Part shown: positions 15,842-24,712 of the stretch, in pieces
Position numbering within the stretch: the first letter of the stretch is position 1
How the letters are laid out: the number at the start of each line of letters is the position of its first letter
Source of the DNA: Solirubrobacterales bacterium
GTDB lineage: Bacteria; Actinomycetota; Thermoleophilia; Solirubrobacterales; Solirubrobacteraceae
Reading direction: 5' to 3'
NCBI GenBank assembly: GCA_019240655.1
Contig: JAFAXX010000038.1
Location: forward strand, 1-40,060
Length of the DNA stretch: 40,060 nt
The notes under the pieces: model-generated
Database searches by the model: none
What the model saw: only the letters and a program-made list of their open reading frames with translations
What the model was told of the DNA's origin: nothing
Program-made: the position numbers and the translations under genes

Positions 15842-15984
15842 GTCGGACCCCCCGGCCGGGGAGCGGGACCGCTCGGCCAAGTAGCGGGACCCCTCGGCCA
15901 AGTAGCGGGACCCCTCGGCCGGGGAGCGGGACCGCTCGGCCGGGGAGCGAGACCCCTCGGCCGGGAGCGAGACCCCCGGCCGAG
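15842..15984. repeat. Seven-copy 21-bp tandem repeat array
   Basis: Units begin at 15842, 15862, 15883, 15904, 15925, 15946 and 15966 and follow the pattern AGCGGGACCSCTCGGCCRRG plus one or two bases; the four central units are exactly 21 bp, the outer ones 19-20 bp. They vary at fixed positions (CGCT or CCCT; AAGT or GGGG). The array fills the gap between two facing genes, the alcohol dehydrogenase and the secreted barrel protein. It has no spacers, so it is not CRISPR. One unit folds CCCC/GGGG around TCGGCC. Confidence 0.85.
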
Positions 15985-15998
15985 AGACGTCCACGCGC

Positions 15999-16489
15999 TT
16001 AGTAGGTGAAGGTGACCGTCGTGTCGCTGTTGTTGGAGTTGCCGATGTTGTTGGTGACGACCGTGCCGCAAGCGTGGCGGTACCGGTTGGTGCCGCCGTT
16101 CACCTTGACCTCCGAGATGCTGCTGTTCGAGCCGAGGTCGATCTCGAAGTCGGGCGCGAACAGCATCGAGCCGCCGAGGGCGAGCTGGCCGTCGCACATG
16201 GCGGTCGACCGCGCGATGACCATGCACAGGATGTGGTCGGAGGCGGTTGCCTTCGCGGCATGCTTGGTGTGGTTGCCCACGTAGTCGTCGTTGGCGAAGC
16301 TGAAGCGGTCGCCGATCGCCGGCTGCGCGTTCGCGGGCAGTGGCTTGCCGGTCGGGCCGGTCATGCTCGCGTAAACCTGCTCGGCGAAGAAATGCAGGGT
16401 GACGGTCTTGGCGCCGGCCGGCGCCGCCGCGGCAGCGAAGAACAGGCTGGATGCGGCGATCGCGGCGCGACGGCTCTACCGCGATTCAT
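15999..16489 (-). CDS. Secreted allene-oxide-cyclase-barrel-like (dirigent-like) protein, apparent frameshift in signal peptide
   Basis: The 3' part (from 16475 to the TAA at 15999-16001) encodes SRRAAIAASSLFFAAAAAPA, a good Sec signal peptide, then a roughly 135-residue domain with GDRFSFANDDYVG, HILCMVI, CDGQLALGGSMLF and VNGGTNRYRHACGTVV, in the order seen in the AOC-barrel/dirigent-like superfamily of secreted plant and actinobacterial proteins. In this frame a TAG at 16476-16478 blocks extension. An ATG at 16489 with AAGGGAGGGG before it lies in another frame, 14 nt before the signal peptide, so a 1-nt insertion or 2-nt deletion separates start and protein. Either a sequencing error, a pseudogene, or translation from the internal ATG at 16364 without a signal. 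Function unknown. Confidence 0.6.
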
Positions 16490-16593
16490 GAGATCCCCTC
16501 CCTTGATGCGGTGTGCCCATCGGCCCCACCTGGGCCGTGCGCGAGCATAACCGCAACCGCTGTGACCGTAAAGGCCGGGCCTGCCGCGGATGG

Positions 16594-16599
16594 TACGTT
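16594..16599 (+). promoter_or_regulatory. Probable extended -10 box of the MetE-like gene
   Basis: TGG followed by TACGTT (TANNNT) lies 28 nt before the ATG at 16628, leaving a leader of about 22 nt that contains the GAGAGGAGAG ribosome binding site. No -35 box stands out. Confidence 0.35.
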
Positions 16600-16627
16600 G
16601 CTCGCGTCGCCAGAGAGGAGAGTGATC

Positions 16628-17716
16628 ATGTTTCGTGCCGAGGTAGTGGGCTCGCTGCTCCGTCCGTCGTATCTGAAAGAGGCTCGCGCCGCGCTCGAGG
16701 CCGGCCGCATGCCGCTCAGCGAGTTCAAGCGCGTGGAGGACCGCGCGGTCGACCAAGCTGTCGCCCTCCAGGAGGGCGCCGGCCTCGATGTGGTCACGGA
16801 TGGCGAGATGCGCCGATTCCTATTCATGGGCCCGATCACCGAGACGGTGTCCGGGATCGAGCCGGTCGAGCACGGCAACGCGATGCCGTGGGCCACCCCC
16901 GAGGGCGAGACGGAATGGGTTTTCCCCGCCGCGGTGACCTCGAAGCTTCGCCGCCAGCGCTCGCTGGTCAGCGAGGAGTACAGCTACGCCCGCGCTCGGG
17001 CCCGCGTTCCGCTCAAGGTCACCGTGCCCAGTCCCCTCGTCCTCTACGGGCTCTGGAACCCGAGCTACTCGCGCGGCGCGTACTCCGATGCGTTTGCGAT
17101 GTTCGCCGACGCGGCCGAGGTCGGGCGCTCGGAGATCCGCGAGCTGGTCTCGCTTGGCTGCACCTACATCCAGGTCGATGCCCCGGAGCTCGCCACGCTG
17201 GTCGATCCGCGCATCCGCGCATGGACCGAGTCGCTCGGGATGCCGGCCGAGCGGATGCTGACCGAGGGCATCGAGCTGATCAACGGGATGGTGAAGGACA
17301 TCTCCGGGGTGCGCCTGGCCATCCACCTGTGCCGCGGCAACAACGTGGGGATGTGGATGGCCAGCGGGGGCTATGACTACATCGCCGGGGCGCTGTTTCA
17401 GCGCGCCACCGCCTTCGACGCCTTTCTCCTCGAGTACGACGACGCGCGCTCGGGCTCCTTCGAGCCGCTCGGACAGGCGCCCGACGACAAGCAGGTCGTA
17501 CTCGGCCTGGTGTCGACCAAGAGCGGGCGCGAGGAGACTCGCGAGGAGCTCGCCGGACGCATCGACGAGGCCGCTCGCTTCTTCCCGCGCGAACAGCTCG
17601 CCCTCTCGACCCAATGCGGCTTCGCCTCGGTCGCCTTGGGCAATCCGATCGGCGAGGCGGCGCAGGAGCGCAAGCTGCAGCTGATCGCCGAGGTGGCGAG
17701 GGCGAGCTGGCGCTAG
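16628..17716 (+). CDS. Cobalamin-independent methionine synthase-like protein (MetE C-terminal type)
   Basis: A 362-residue protein equivalent to the catalytic C-terminal barrel of MetE, of the short YxjG/archaeal-like kind. GSLLRP (8-13), DGEMRR (58-63), QVDAPELA (182-189), the zinc ligands His233 and Cys235 in IHLCRGNN, a likely Glu269, and Cys330 in STQCGFAS are present. Such stand-alone barrels transfer a methyl group to or from a thiol; the methyl donor here is unknown and need not be folate. The ATG at 16628 has AGAGAGGAGAG before it. A NUDIX gene follows after 3 bp. Confidence 0.88.
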   Translation: MFRAEVVGSLLRPSYLKEARAALEAGRMPLSEFKRVEDRAVDQAVALQEGAGLDVVTDGEMRRFLFMGPITETVSGIEPVEHGNAMPWATPEGETEWVFPAAVTSKLRRQRSLVSEEYSYARARARVPLKVTVPSPLVLYGLWNPSYSRGAYSDAFAMFADAAEVGRSEIRELVSLGCTYIQVDAPELATLVDPRIRAWTESLGMPAERMLTEGIELINGMVKDISGVRLAIHLCRGNNVGMWMASGGYDYIAGALFQRATAFDAFLLEYDDARSGSFEPLGQAPDDKQVVLGLVSTKSGREETREELAGRIDEAARFFPREQLALSTQCGFASVALGNPIGEAAQERKLQLIAEVARASWR

Positions 17717-17719
17717 GGC

Positions 17720-18223
17720 GTGGATGCATCCCTGAATCCGGCCTTGGCCGAGGCGCGCTTCTGCCCGCGCTGCGGCCGCTCGGCCGAGGTGAGCTTTCCG
17801 CAGCGTATCGCCTGCCGGCACTGCGGCTACGCGGCCTACTTCAACCCGAAGCCGGTGGCCGCCGCGATCCCACTCGACGGCGGGGGGAGGGTCATCCTGC
17901 TGCGCCGCGGCTTCGACCCCGGCCGGGGACTGTGGACGTTTCCGGGCGGCTTCGTCGATCTCGGCGAGTCGGTCGAGGCGGCGGCGCGTCGGGAGACCGA
18001 CGAGGAGCTCGGGATCGCGATCGAGCTCGGCCCGCTCGTCGGCGTGTACTCGCGCGCCGACGAGCGCGTCGTGCTGATCGTCTACCGCGGGCTCGCCGTC
18101 GAGGAGCCTCGGACGACGCCCGAGGCGGTCGAGGTGCGGTCCTTCGCGCCCAGCGAGATCCCGTGGGGCGAGCTCGCGTTCTGGTCGACCGAGCTGGCGT
18201 TGCGCGATGCGCTCAGCGCCTGA
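17720..18223 (+). CDS. NUDIX hydrolase with zinc ribbon
   Basis: A 167-residue NUDIX protein. A CxxC...CxxC zinc ribbon (Cys15, 18, 32, 35) precedes the NUDIX fold, an arrangement seen in NudC/YjaD-type NAD(H) pyrophosphatases and many ADP-sugar hydrolases. The NUDIX box runs from Gly77 to Gly98 with Glu83, Arg91, Glu92, Glu95 and Glu96 in place; Thr93 replaces the usual aliphatic residue. The GTG at 17720 starts 3 bp after the MetE-like gene, so they are co-transcribed. The substrate is unknown. Its TGA lies in a hairpin shared with the facing gene. Confidence 0.9.
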   Translation: MDASLNPALAEARFCPRCGRSAEVSFPQRIACRHCGYAAYFNPKPVAAAIPLDGGGRVILLRRGFDPGRGLWTFPGGFVDLGESVEAAARRETDEELGIAIELGPLVGVYSRADERVVLIVYRGLAVEEPRTTPEAVEVRSFAPSEIPWGELAFWSTELALRDALSA

Positions 18224-18232
18224 GGCGAGCGC
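18209..18232. terminator. Hairpin over two facing stop codons
   Basis: GCGCTC (18209-18214) pairs with GAGCGC (18227-18232), and after a 3-nt bulge GCC (18218-18220) pairs with GGC (18224-18226). The loop is TGA, the NUDIX stop; the other gene's stop (18213-18215) starts in the left arm. No T-tract. Likely a compact bidirectional terminator between genes that overlap by 11 bp. Confidence 0.5.
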
Positions 18233-19343
18233 TCTCACCGCCTGAGCGGGAACTCACGCGGGGGCCGGCGCGGTCAGCCGCGGACAGCGCGGCGTCGAGG
18301 TCGCGCCATAGGTCCTCGAGGTCCTCACAGCCGGTGCTGAGGCGGATCAGTCCCGGGGGGATGTGCTCCTGACCGGGTTGCGCGCTGCGCCGCTCCATGC
18401 AGGTCTCCACCCCGCCGAGGCTCGTGGCGTGGCGGATGATCCTGGTGGCGCGGCAGGCCCGGTCGGCCGTCGCCGCGTCGGCGAGCTCGAAGCTCACGAT
18501 CGTGCCGAAGCCGGGGTAGCGCACCCGGGCGACCGCGGCATGCCCGCCCAGGCGGGCGGCGAGCTGCTCGGCCGAGGCCTGGGCCTGGCGCAGCCGCAGC
18601 GCGAGCGTCCGCGCGCCCCGGAGCGCGAGAAAGCACTCGAGCATTCCCGGCGTAGCGCCGTTCAGCGAGCGCGCCGCGCGCAGCCGCTCGAGCTCGCCGG
18701 CGTCGGCGGTGACCGCCGCCCCGAGCAGCAGGTCCGAGTGGCCGCCGATCAGCTTGGTGGCCGAATGCACGACGATGTCGGCCCCGAGCTCCAGCGGGCG
18801 TTGCAGCAGCGGCGTCGCGAACGTGTTGTCGACCACCACGCGAGTCCGGGGCCCGCGCGGCGCCGCGCAGATCGCCGCCAGGTCGGCGACCTCGAGCAGC
18901 GGGTTCGACGGCGACTCGAGCCACAGCAGATCCGCCGCGCCGGCCCGCTCGACCCAGCGGGGATCGCTCGCCGCCAGCCGCTCCACGCGCCAGCCGTGGG
19001 CCCGGACGCCGGAAGCGGCGATTCCGGCCACGCCCTGGTAGCAGTCCTCGCCCAGCACGAGGTGCGCGCCGGTGCGCAGCTGCCCGAGCACCGCGGCGCA
19101 GGCGGCCATCCCCGAGGCGAACGCCACTGCGTCCCCGCGCTCGAGCCCGCCGAGCATCTCCTCGAAGGAATCCCAGCCTTCGGTGGCCTCGGTACGGCTG
19201 TAGACCCGCTCGCCGCCCAGCACGTAGGTCGAGGCGGCCACGATCGCGGTGTTGAGGGTGGCGCCCGGCGCGGAGCCCGGGCGCCCGGCCACGATCGCCC
19301 ACGTCTCGGGCGTCACCTCCTCGCGTCGTACGGTGCCGGCCAT
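18213..19343 (-). CDS. Trans-sulfuration enzyme family protein (cystathionine gamma-synthase/lyase or methionine gamma-lyase)
   Basis: A 376-residue PLP enzyme of the Cys/Met metabolism family. It has SGMAA (78-82 region), the cofactor aspartate in VDNTFATPLL (Asp172) and the Schiff-base lysine in HSATKLIGGHSD (Lys197), and a C-terminal HATSLGGVETCMERR and GLIRLSTGCED, as in cystathionine gamma-synthase and gamma-lyase. The sequence does not separate these activities. The MetE-like gene on the other strand fits a methionine theme. ATG 19343 is 14 bp after the AhpD-like gene, so they form an operon. It overlaps the NUDIX gene tail to tail by 11 bp. Confidence 0.91.
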   Translation of the reverse strand: MAGTVRREEVTPETWAIVAGRPGSAPGATLNTAIVAASTYVLGGERVYSRTEATEGWDSFEEMLGGLERGDAVAFASGMAACAAVLGQLRTGAHLVLGEDCYQGVAGIAASGVRAHGWRVERLAASDPRWVERAGAADLLWLESPSNPLLEVADLAAICAAPRGPRTRVVVDNTFATPLLQRPLELGADIVVHSATKLIGGHSDLLLGAAVTADAGELERLRAARSLNGATPGMLECFLALRGARTLALRLRQAQASAEQLAARLGGHAAVARVRYPGFGTIVSFELADAATADRACRATRIIRHATSLGGVETCMERRSAQPGQEHIPPGLIRLSTGCEDLEDLWRDLDAALSAADRAGPRVSSRSGGESARLRR

Positions 19344-19357
19344 GTCCGCGCGGCCGA

Positions 19358-19948
19358 TCAGCCGGGGCGCGCCTGGGCGCTGTACTCGGGGTTCGGAAGC
19401 ATGTTCGTGGCCATCGCCATGCGGTTGGTGAAGTTGTACATGGCGGCGATCTCGGCCACGTCCCACGCCTCCTCGAGCGTCAGGCCGGCGTCGAGCAGCG
19501 TCTGCTGGTCGGCCTGCGTGACCTCCCGCGGGCGCAGCGTCAGCTTTTCGGCATACGCGCATACCACCCTCTGTCGCGGGCCGAGCTCGGCCCGGCGCCA
19601 GTCGTAGGACACGCGCTCGCCGAGCACTCCGTCGCCCAGCTCCTCGCGCAGGGCGGCGCCGTGCGCGACGAGGCAGTAGAGGCAGCCGTTGGCCGCGCTG
19701 ACCACGACGGCGATCATCTCCCGGTCGGCGGCGCTGAGCCCTTCGCTCGGCTGATGCAGCTGGCGGTAGTGAGAAAACCAGGCGCTCAGGCGCTCGGGGC
19801 GGAACGCGTAGACGCGGAACACGTTCGGCACGAAGCCCAGGCGCTCTCGGGCCTTGGCGAACAGCCCGCGCAGATCGTCGGGCAGGTCCGGCTCCTCGGG
19901 CACCGGGAACCACGAGCCGGTGTCCGTGGGCTTGGCGATATTGGTCAT
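19358..19948 (-). CDS. Peroxidase-related (AhpD/carboxymuconolactone decarboxylase family) enzyme
   Basis: A 196-residue all-helical protein of the AhpD-like family. The redox site is CLYCLVAHG with Cys89, Cys92 and His96, within a helix typical of alkylhydroperoxidase D-like proteins. The N-terminal [26 protein letters not shown] and the C-terminal [14 protein letters not shown] match the uncharacterised peroxidase-related subfamily. It may reduce peroxides or organic thiol adducts. ATG 19948 is the clear start, 50 bp from the divergent YcaQ-like gene. The downstream gene is a sulfur amino acid enzyme. Confidence 0.89.
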   Translation of the reverse strand: MTNIAKPTDTGSWFPVPEEPDLPDDLRGLFAKARERLGFVPNVFRVYAFRPERLSAWFSHYRQLHQPSEGLSAADREMIAVVVSAANGCLYCLVAHGAALREELGDGVLGERVSYDWRRAELGPRQRVVCAYAEKLTLRPREVTQADQQTLLDAGLTLEEAWDVAEIAAMYNFTNRMAMATNMLPNPEYSAQARPG

Positions 19949-19998
19949 CCCGGTAGTTTGCCGCTGATCGCGGCCCGGACAGCCTCCTCCCCCATCCC

Positions 19999-21243
19999 GT
20001 GAGCACGCCGCCAGCGGACCGCCGGTTGAGTGTGGCCGAAGCGCGGCGGATCGCGCTCGCGGCCCAGGGCTTTGACCGGGCACGGCCGGCGCGGCCGCCC
20101 AGCGCCGGCCGGATCGAGGCGCTCGTCAAGCGGCTGGGCGTGCTCCAGCTCGATTCCGTCAACGTGTTCGTGCGCTCGCATTACATGCCGGTCTTCTCCA
20201 GGCTTGGCCCGTACGACCGCGCTCGCCTCGATCGCCTTGCCGGCCACGGCACCGCGAGAGTCGACCGGAGGCTGGTCGAGTACTGGGCCCACGAGGCCTC
20301 GCTGATCCCGGCCGAGCTCCACCCGCTGCTGCGCTGGCGGATGGCCGACGTCGACCGCGAGGCGTGGGGATCGATCGCCAGGATCGCCCGCGAGCAGCCT
20401 GAGCTGGTGGCGCAGACGCTGCGGCTGGTCGCCGAGCGGGGCCCGATCCGCGCCCGCGACACCGGCGCCGTGCGCCCTCCGCCGCGCGCCGGTCACATGT
20501 GGAACTGGCACGAGGGCAAGGTGGCGCTCGAGCACCTGTTCTTCACCGGTCGGCTCGGCGCCGCCCGGCGGGTCAACTTCGAGCGCGTCTACGACACGAT
20601 CGAGCGCGTCGTGCCGGCGGAGATCCGCGAGCAGCCGACCCCGAGCGCGCCCGCCGCCCAGCGCCAGCTGGTGCGGGTCGCCGCGCAGGCGCTCGGCGTG
20701 GCCACCGAGCCCGACCTGGGCGACTACTTCCGCCTGCCCAGGGCCGCCTCGAAGGCCCGGGTGGCGGAGCTGGCGACGGCGGGCGAGCTGCGCCCGGTCG
20801 AGGTCGAGGGCTGGTCCGAGCCGGCCTACCTGTGGCCGTCCGCGCGCCGGCCGGGCCGGGTGCACGCCCGGGCGCTGCTGTCGCCGTTCGACTCGCTGAT
20901 CTGGTTTCGCCCGCGCACCCAGCGGCTGTTCGACTTCCGTTACCGCATCGAGATCTACACGCCGGCGGCCAGGCGCGTGCACGGCTATTACGTGTTGCCG
21001 TTACTGCTCGGCGAGACGCTCGTCGCGCGCGCCGACCTCAAGTCCGATCGACGGCGCGGCGCCCTGGTCGTCCAGGGCGCGTTCGCCGAGCCGGGGACCG
21101 ACCGAGCGCGCGTCGCCCGCGAGCTCGCCGCCGAGCTGCGCGCGGTCGCCGGGTGGCTAGGTCTCGAGCAGGTGAGCGTCGCTCGCCGCGGTGACCTCGC
21201 GCCGTCGCTGGCCGGTGAGCTCGTCGCGCTCGCCGCCGTGTAA
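19999..21243 (+). CDS. Winged-helix DNA glycosylase, YcaQ/AlkZ family
   Basis: A 414-residue protein of the HTH_42 family. E. coli YcaQ and Streptomyces AlkZ of this family remove bases from interstrand crosslinks and bulky adducts. The catalytic loop is seen as [15 protein letters not shown] with the Q-x-D pair Gln50/Asp52, the YcaQ-type version (AlkZ has Q-x-Q). Also typical are [19 protein letters not shown], and [14 protein letters not shown] with FRIEIYTP-like sequence. The GTG at 19999 is the only suitable start. The Q-x-D suggests broad-substrate repair rather than self-resistance to one natural product. Confidence 0.9.
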   Translation: MSTPPADRRLSVAEARRIALAAQGFDRARPARPPSAGRIEALVKRLGVLQLDSVNVFVRSHYMPVFSRLGPYDRARLDRLAGHGTARVDRRLVEYWAHEASLIPAELHPLLRWRMADVDREAWGSIARIAREQPELVAQTLRLVAERGPIRARDTGAVRPPPRAGHMWNWHEGKVALEHLFFTGRLGAARRVNFERVYDTIERVVPAEIREQPTPSAPAAQRQLVRVAAQALGVATEPDLGDYFRLPRAASKARVAELATAGELRPVEVEGWSEPAYLWPSARRPGRVHARALLSPFDSLIWFRPRTQRLFDFRYRIEIYTPAARRVHGYYVLPLLLGETLVARADLKSDRRRGALVVQGAFAEPGTDRARVARELAAELRAVAGWLGLEQVSVARRGDLAPSLAGELVALAAV

Positions 21244-21272
21244 CGGCGGCTCGGACAGGGGGTGTATGTAGG

Positions 21273-22379
21273 GTGAGCTCGCGCTTTGTCCAGATCGGCC
21301 GGGTCCGCGTGCACGCCCACGTTTGGCCGATCCTCCAAACCGCCCTGGCCGCCGTCGCCGCGTGGTACCTGGCCCGGCTCCTCGGGGTCGAGAGGCAACC
21401 CACGTTCGCCTCGATCGCCGCCGTGGCCTCGCTCGGCGCGGCGTTCGGGGAGCGCCGCCAGCGGGCCGTGCAGCTGATCGGGGGCGTCATGCTCGGCATC
21501 GTCGTCGCCGACCTGCTCGTGCGGGCGATCGGCCACGGGGTGCCTCAGATCGGCCTGCTCATCGTCCTTGCCATGCTGGCGGCGGTCGTCCTCGGGGGCG
21601 GCGAGCTGCTGGTCGGCGAAGCGGCGGTGTCGGCGCTGCTGGTGGCGACGCTGTCCTCGACGCCGGCCGCCCGGCTGCTCGACGTTCTCATCGGAGGCGG
21701 GGTGGCCCTGGCCGTGCACACGCTGGTGTTCCCGCCTGACCCGGTGCTCGGCGTCGCCCGCGGCACCGCGGCGGTGTTCGGTGGGCTCGGGGTGGCCCTG
21801 CGGGACGCGGCCACCGCGCTCGACACGGGGGACCTGCGCCACGGCGAGGCGGCCACGCGGGCCGCGCAAGATCTCGAGCATCAGCTCGACGAGCTCCGGC
21901 ACGCACTCGCCAGCGGCACCGACACCGCCCGCTGGGCGCCGGTGCGGCGCCGGACTCGGGTCGAGCTCGACCGCTACGCGCGGACCGTCGAGCACGCCGA
22001 GCTCGCGACCCACACCGCGCGGGTGCTCGCGCGAGGCGTGCTCACTCAGGTGCGCAGCGGCCGCCCGGCACCGCCCGAGCTGGCCGACGCGATCCGCGAG
22101 CTCGGGCTCGCGGCCTGGGAGCTGCCGGCGCAGTTCCCCGAGCCGTGGCGCAGCGGTGACGTGCTGCGCATGGCGCTGCAGGCGGCCGGACGGGCGACTG
22201 AGACCGCGCAGCGACACCCGGACATCGCCTTGAACGAGATCGCCGGCCTGGTGCGCTCACTCGCCATCGACATCGTCAGGGCCTCGGAAGCCGGCGAGAC
22301 CGACCACGGAGCGCTGATGGACGCCCCGACCGAGGAGCTGCTGGCCGGCCTCCCGGCGCCCGAGCCGGCGGTGCCCTGA
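21273..22379 (+). CDS. FUSC family inner membrane protein
   Basis: A 368-residue protein with an N-terminal hydrophobic half (about residues 17-150, five or six membrane helices, e.g. PILQTALAAVAAWYLARLL and IGLLIVLAMLAAVVLGGGE) and a long, helical, charged C-terminal half. This is the layout of FUSC/aromatic-acid-exporter-like proteins. The FASIAAVASLGAAFGERRQRAVQLIGG segment is the family-like membrane signature. The physiological substrate is unknown, possibly small aromatic acids. The GTG at 21273 follows the YcaQ gene by 29 bp; GTAGG lies too close to be a good ribosome binding site. Confidence 0.82.
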   Translation: MSSRFVQIGRVRVHAHVWPILQTALAAVAAWYLARLLGVERQPTFASIAAVASLGAAFGERRQRAVQLIGGVMLGIVVADLLVRAIGHGVPQIGLLIVLAMLAAVVLGGGELLVGEAAVSALLVATLSSTPAARLLDVLIGGGVALAVHTLVFPPDPVLGVARGTAAVFGGLGVALRDAATALDTGDLRHGEAATRAAQDLEHQLDELRHALASGTDTARWAPVRRRTRVELDRYARTVEHAELATHTARVLARGVLTQVRSGRPAPPELADAIRELGLAAWELPAQFPEPWRSGDVLRMALQAAGRATETAQRHPDIALNEIAGLVRSLAIDIVRASEAGETDHGALMDAPTEELLAGLPAPEPAVP

Positions 22380-22407
22380 CCGGGGCCTGCGCGCCCGCGC
22401 GGGCACG

Positions 22408-22416
22408 TGCTAGCTT
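22408..22416 (+). promoter_or_regulatory. Extended -10 promoter, probably leaderless
   Basis: TGCTAGCTT (TGN plus TAGCTT) ends 6 nt before the GTG at 22423, so transcription would begin at the start codon of the hydroxylase gene. No ribosome binding site lies between. The same TGCTAGC core is seen before the CAU tRNA. Confidence 0.55.
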
Positions 22417-22422
22417 GCCGCT

Positions 22423-24702
22423 GTGCCCGCGATCGGCGTCTCCGTGCCTCGCCGCGACTCCGAGCCGAAGGTTCGCGGGGCGACGCGCTTCGCCGCCGAC
22501 ACGGCGCTGCCGGGGCTGCTTCACGCCCGCCTCGTGCTTGCCCACGAGGCCCACGCGATGATCTCGGCGATCCGAACTGAGGCGGCGCTCGAGCTGCCTG
22601 GCGTGGTGGCCGTGCTGACCGCGGCCGATCTCCCGATCGTGGCCGGCGGGAAGGGCCGCCTGTACGAGCCGCTGGCCCGCGGCGAGGTCGTCTACGCCGG
22701 GCAGCCGGTTGCAATCGTCGTCGCCGAGGCCGAGGCGCTGGCCGAGGACGCGGTCGCCCTGGTCGAGGTCGAGCTCGAGCCGCTGGAGCCGGTGCTCGAC
22801 ATCGAGGCGGCGGCGCGGCCGGGCGCTCCGCGGGCACGCGTGCACGCCGCCAGCCACGGCGAGGGCTCTGACATCGGCGACGCCCACGCGACCGTCTCCG
22901 CCGGCGGGCTCGAGGACGAGGCGCTGTCGGAGAACGTGCTCGGGACCGCGAAGCTCGGGGACGGTGACGTCGACGCGGCGCTGGCGGCGAGCGAGGTCGT
23001 GGTCAGCGGCCGATTCACCACGCCGTGGATGTACCAGGGATATCTCGAGCCGCAGACCGCCACCGCGACGCTCGAGCCCGACGGCGAGCTCGTGATAACG
23101 AGCTCGACCCAGGCGGCATTCGCCACCCGAGACTCGCTGGCCCGACTGTTCGGGCTCCCGGTCGAGCAGGTGCGGGTCCGCAGCGCTCCGCTCGGCGGGG
23201 CGTTCGGGGGCAAGATGATGATCGTCGAGCCGTTGGTCTGCGCGGCGGTGCTCGTGCTGCGCCGCCCGGTCCGGCTGGTGATGACCCGCAGCGAGGACAT
23301 GGCAGCCACCAATCCCGCCGGGGCCGAGGTGATCCACCTGGAACTCGGGGCGGACGCCGAGGGGAACCTGACCGCGATCCGCGGCCGGGTGTTCGTCGAC
23401 CGCGGTGCGACCGATGACTTCGGCGTCGAGTCGATCGCGGCGATGCTCGCCGCCGGCCCGTACCGATGGAAGGCGCACGACCTCTCGGCCCTGGGTGTGG
23501 CGACCAACCGCATGACCTTCGGCGCCTACCGCGCGCCGGCCGCCGCCCCGGGCGCGTTCGCGGTCGAGTCGCTGCTCGACGAGCTGGCCGGTCGGCTCCG
23601 ATCCGATCCGATCGACCTCCGCCTGCGCAACGTCGCCGACGAGGGCGACCTCACCGTCTCCGGTCAGCCCCTTCCGGTGTTCGGCGCGCGCGAGTGCCTA
23701 GAGCGGATTCGCGCGCACCCGCTGTGGGCCCGGAGGACCGAGCTTCCCGCCGGCGAGGGCATCGGGGCGGCGATCGGCTGGTGGCCGGGCGGAGTAGAGC
23801 CCGCCGCGGCGGTCTGCCGGCTCGACAGCGACGGCCGTCTCACGGTGATCACCGGCGCGGCGGACATGACCGGGGTCGAGACCAGCTTCGCGGCGATCGC
23901 CGCCGAGGCGTTCGGCGTCGAGCTCGACCGCGTGCGGATCGTCAGCGCAGATACCTCGAGCGCGCCGTACGCCGGCGCGAGCGGCGGCAGCAAGGTCACC
24001 TACACGGTCGGCCGCGCGGTGGAGCGAGCGGCGATCGAGGCGCGCGAGCGCCTGCTCGAGGTCGCGGCCGGCGAGCTCGAGATCGCGCCGGAGGACCTTG
24101 AGATCGCCGACGGCAAGGTGCAGCCCGCCGGCGTGCCGGCCAAGGCACTCGCGATCGACGAGCTGGCGCCGAAGATCCTCAGCTTCGGCAGCCGCCACAT
24201 GCCGGTCGAGGGACACGGCCGGGCCGCGCCGCCACAGGCCCCGCAGGCGGCGGCCCACCTCTCGCACGTGCGCGTCGATCGCGACACCGGAGCGATAACG
24301 CCGTTGCACCACGTCGTCGCCCAGGACGTCGGGCGGGCGCTGAACCCGGCCCTGGTCGAGGGCCAGATGCTCGGCGGGACGGTGCAGGGGCTCGGCTGGG
24401 CGCTGCTCGAGGAGCTCGCCCACGACGAGCACGGCCAACTGGTCACCGGCACCCTCGTCGACTACGCGATGCCGACCGCGGCCACCAGCCCCCGGATCGA
24501 GACCGAGATCGTCGAGGTGCCCGCGCCGGACGGCCCGTACGGCGCCAAGGGCGTCGGCGAGGCGCCGGTGACCGGGGCGCCGGCGGCGGTGGCCAACGCG
24601 CTCGCCGCGGCCGCCGGCGTTCGCGTGACCCGGCTGCCGATGACCCCCGAGCGGGTCTGGCGCGCGGTGAGCACGCCGGCCCTGGCGCCGGCCGAGCGGT
24701 AG
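22423..24702 (+). CDS. Xanthine dehydrogenase/aldehyde oxidase family, molybdopterin-binding subunit
   Basis: A 759-residue large subunit of a molybdenum hydroxylase. The N-terminal part (RDSEPKVRGATRFAAD, VVYAGQPVAIVVAE) and the Mo-cofactor segments GGAFGGKMM, FGAYRAPAAAPGAF, GASGGSKVTYTVGRA and GAKGVGEAPVTGAP are present, with the catalytic Glu713 in GVGE. These enzymes hydroxylate aromatic or N-heterocyclic substrates or oxidise aldehydes or CO. The expected 2Fe-2S small subunit and FAD medium subunit genes are not adjacent, so partners must be elsewhere. The GTG at 22423 lies 6 nt after a -10 box. Confidence 0.92.
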   Translation: MPAIGVSVPRRDSEPKVRGATRFAADTALPGLLHARLVLAHEAHAMISAIRTEAALELPGVVAVLTAADLPIVAGGKGRLYEPLARGEVVYAGQPVAIVVAEAEALAEDAVALVEVELEPLEPVLDIEAAARPGAPRARVHAASHGEGSDIGDAHATVSAGGLEDEALSENVLGTAKLGDGDVDAALAASEVVVSGRFTTPWMYQGYLEPQTATATLEPDGELVITSSTQAAFATRDSLARLFGLPVEQVRVRSAPLGGAFGGKMMIVEPLVCAAVLVLRRPVRLVMTRSEDMAATNPAGAEVIHLELGADAEGNLTAIRGRVFVDRGATDDFGVESIAAMLAAGPYRWKAHDLSALGVATNRMTFGAYRAPAAAPGAFAVESLLDELAGRLRSDPIDLRLRNVADEGDLTVSGQPLPVFGARECLERIRAHPLWARRTELPAGEGIGAAIGWWPGGVEPAAAVCRLDSDGRLTVITGAADMTGVETSFAAIAAEAFGVELDRVRIVSADTSSAPYAGASGGSKVTYTVGRAVERAAIEARERLLEVAAGELEIAPEDLEIADGKVQPAGVPAKALAIDELAPKILSFGSRHMPVEGHGRAAPPQAPQAAAHLSHVRVDRDTGAITPLHHVVAQDVGRALNPALVEGQMLGGTVQGLGWALLEELAHDEHGQLVTGTLVDYAMPTAATSPRIETEIVEVPAPDGPYGAKGVGEAPVTGAPAAVANALAAAAGVRVTRLPMTPERVWRAVSTPALAPAER

Positions 24703-24712
24703 CTGAATCGGC

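Noticed and set aside
15842-15984. CRISPR array
   Set aside because: Units of 19-21 bp are directly adjacent with no unique spacers, and no cas genes are present.
16490-16627. S-adenosylmethionine or cobalamin riboswitch before the MetE-like gene
   Set aside because: The leader predicted from the -10 box is only about 22 nt and no riboswitch core motif is visible.
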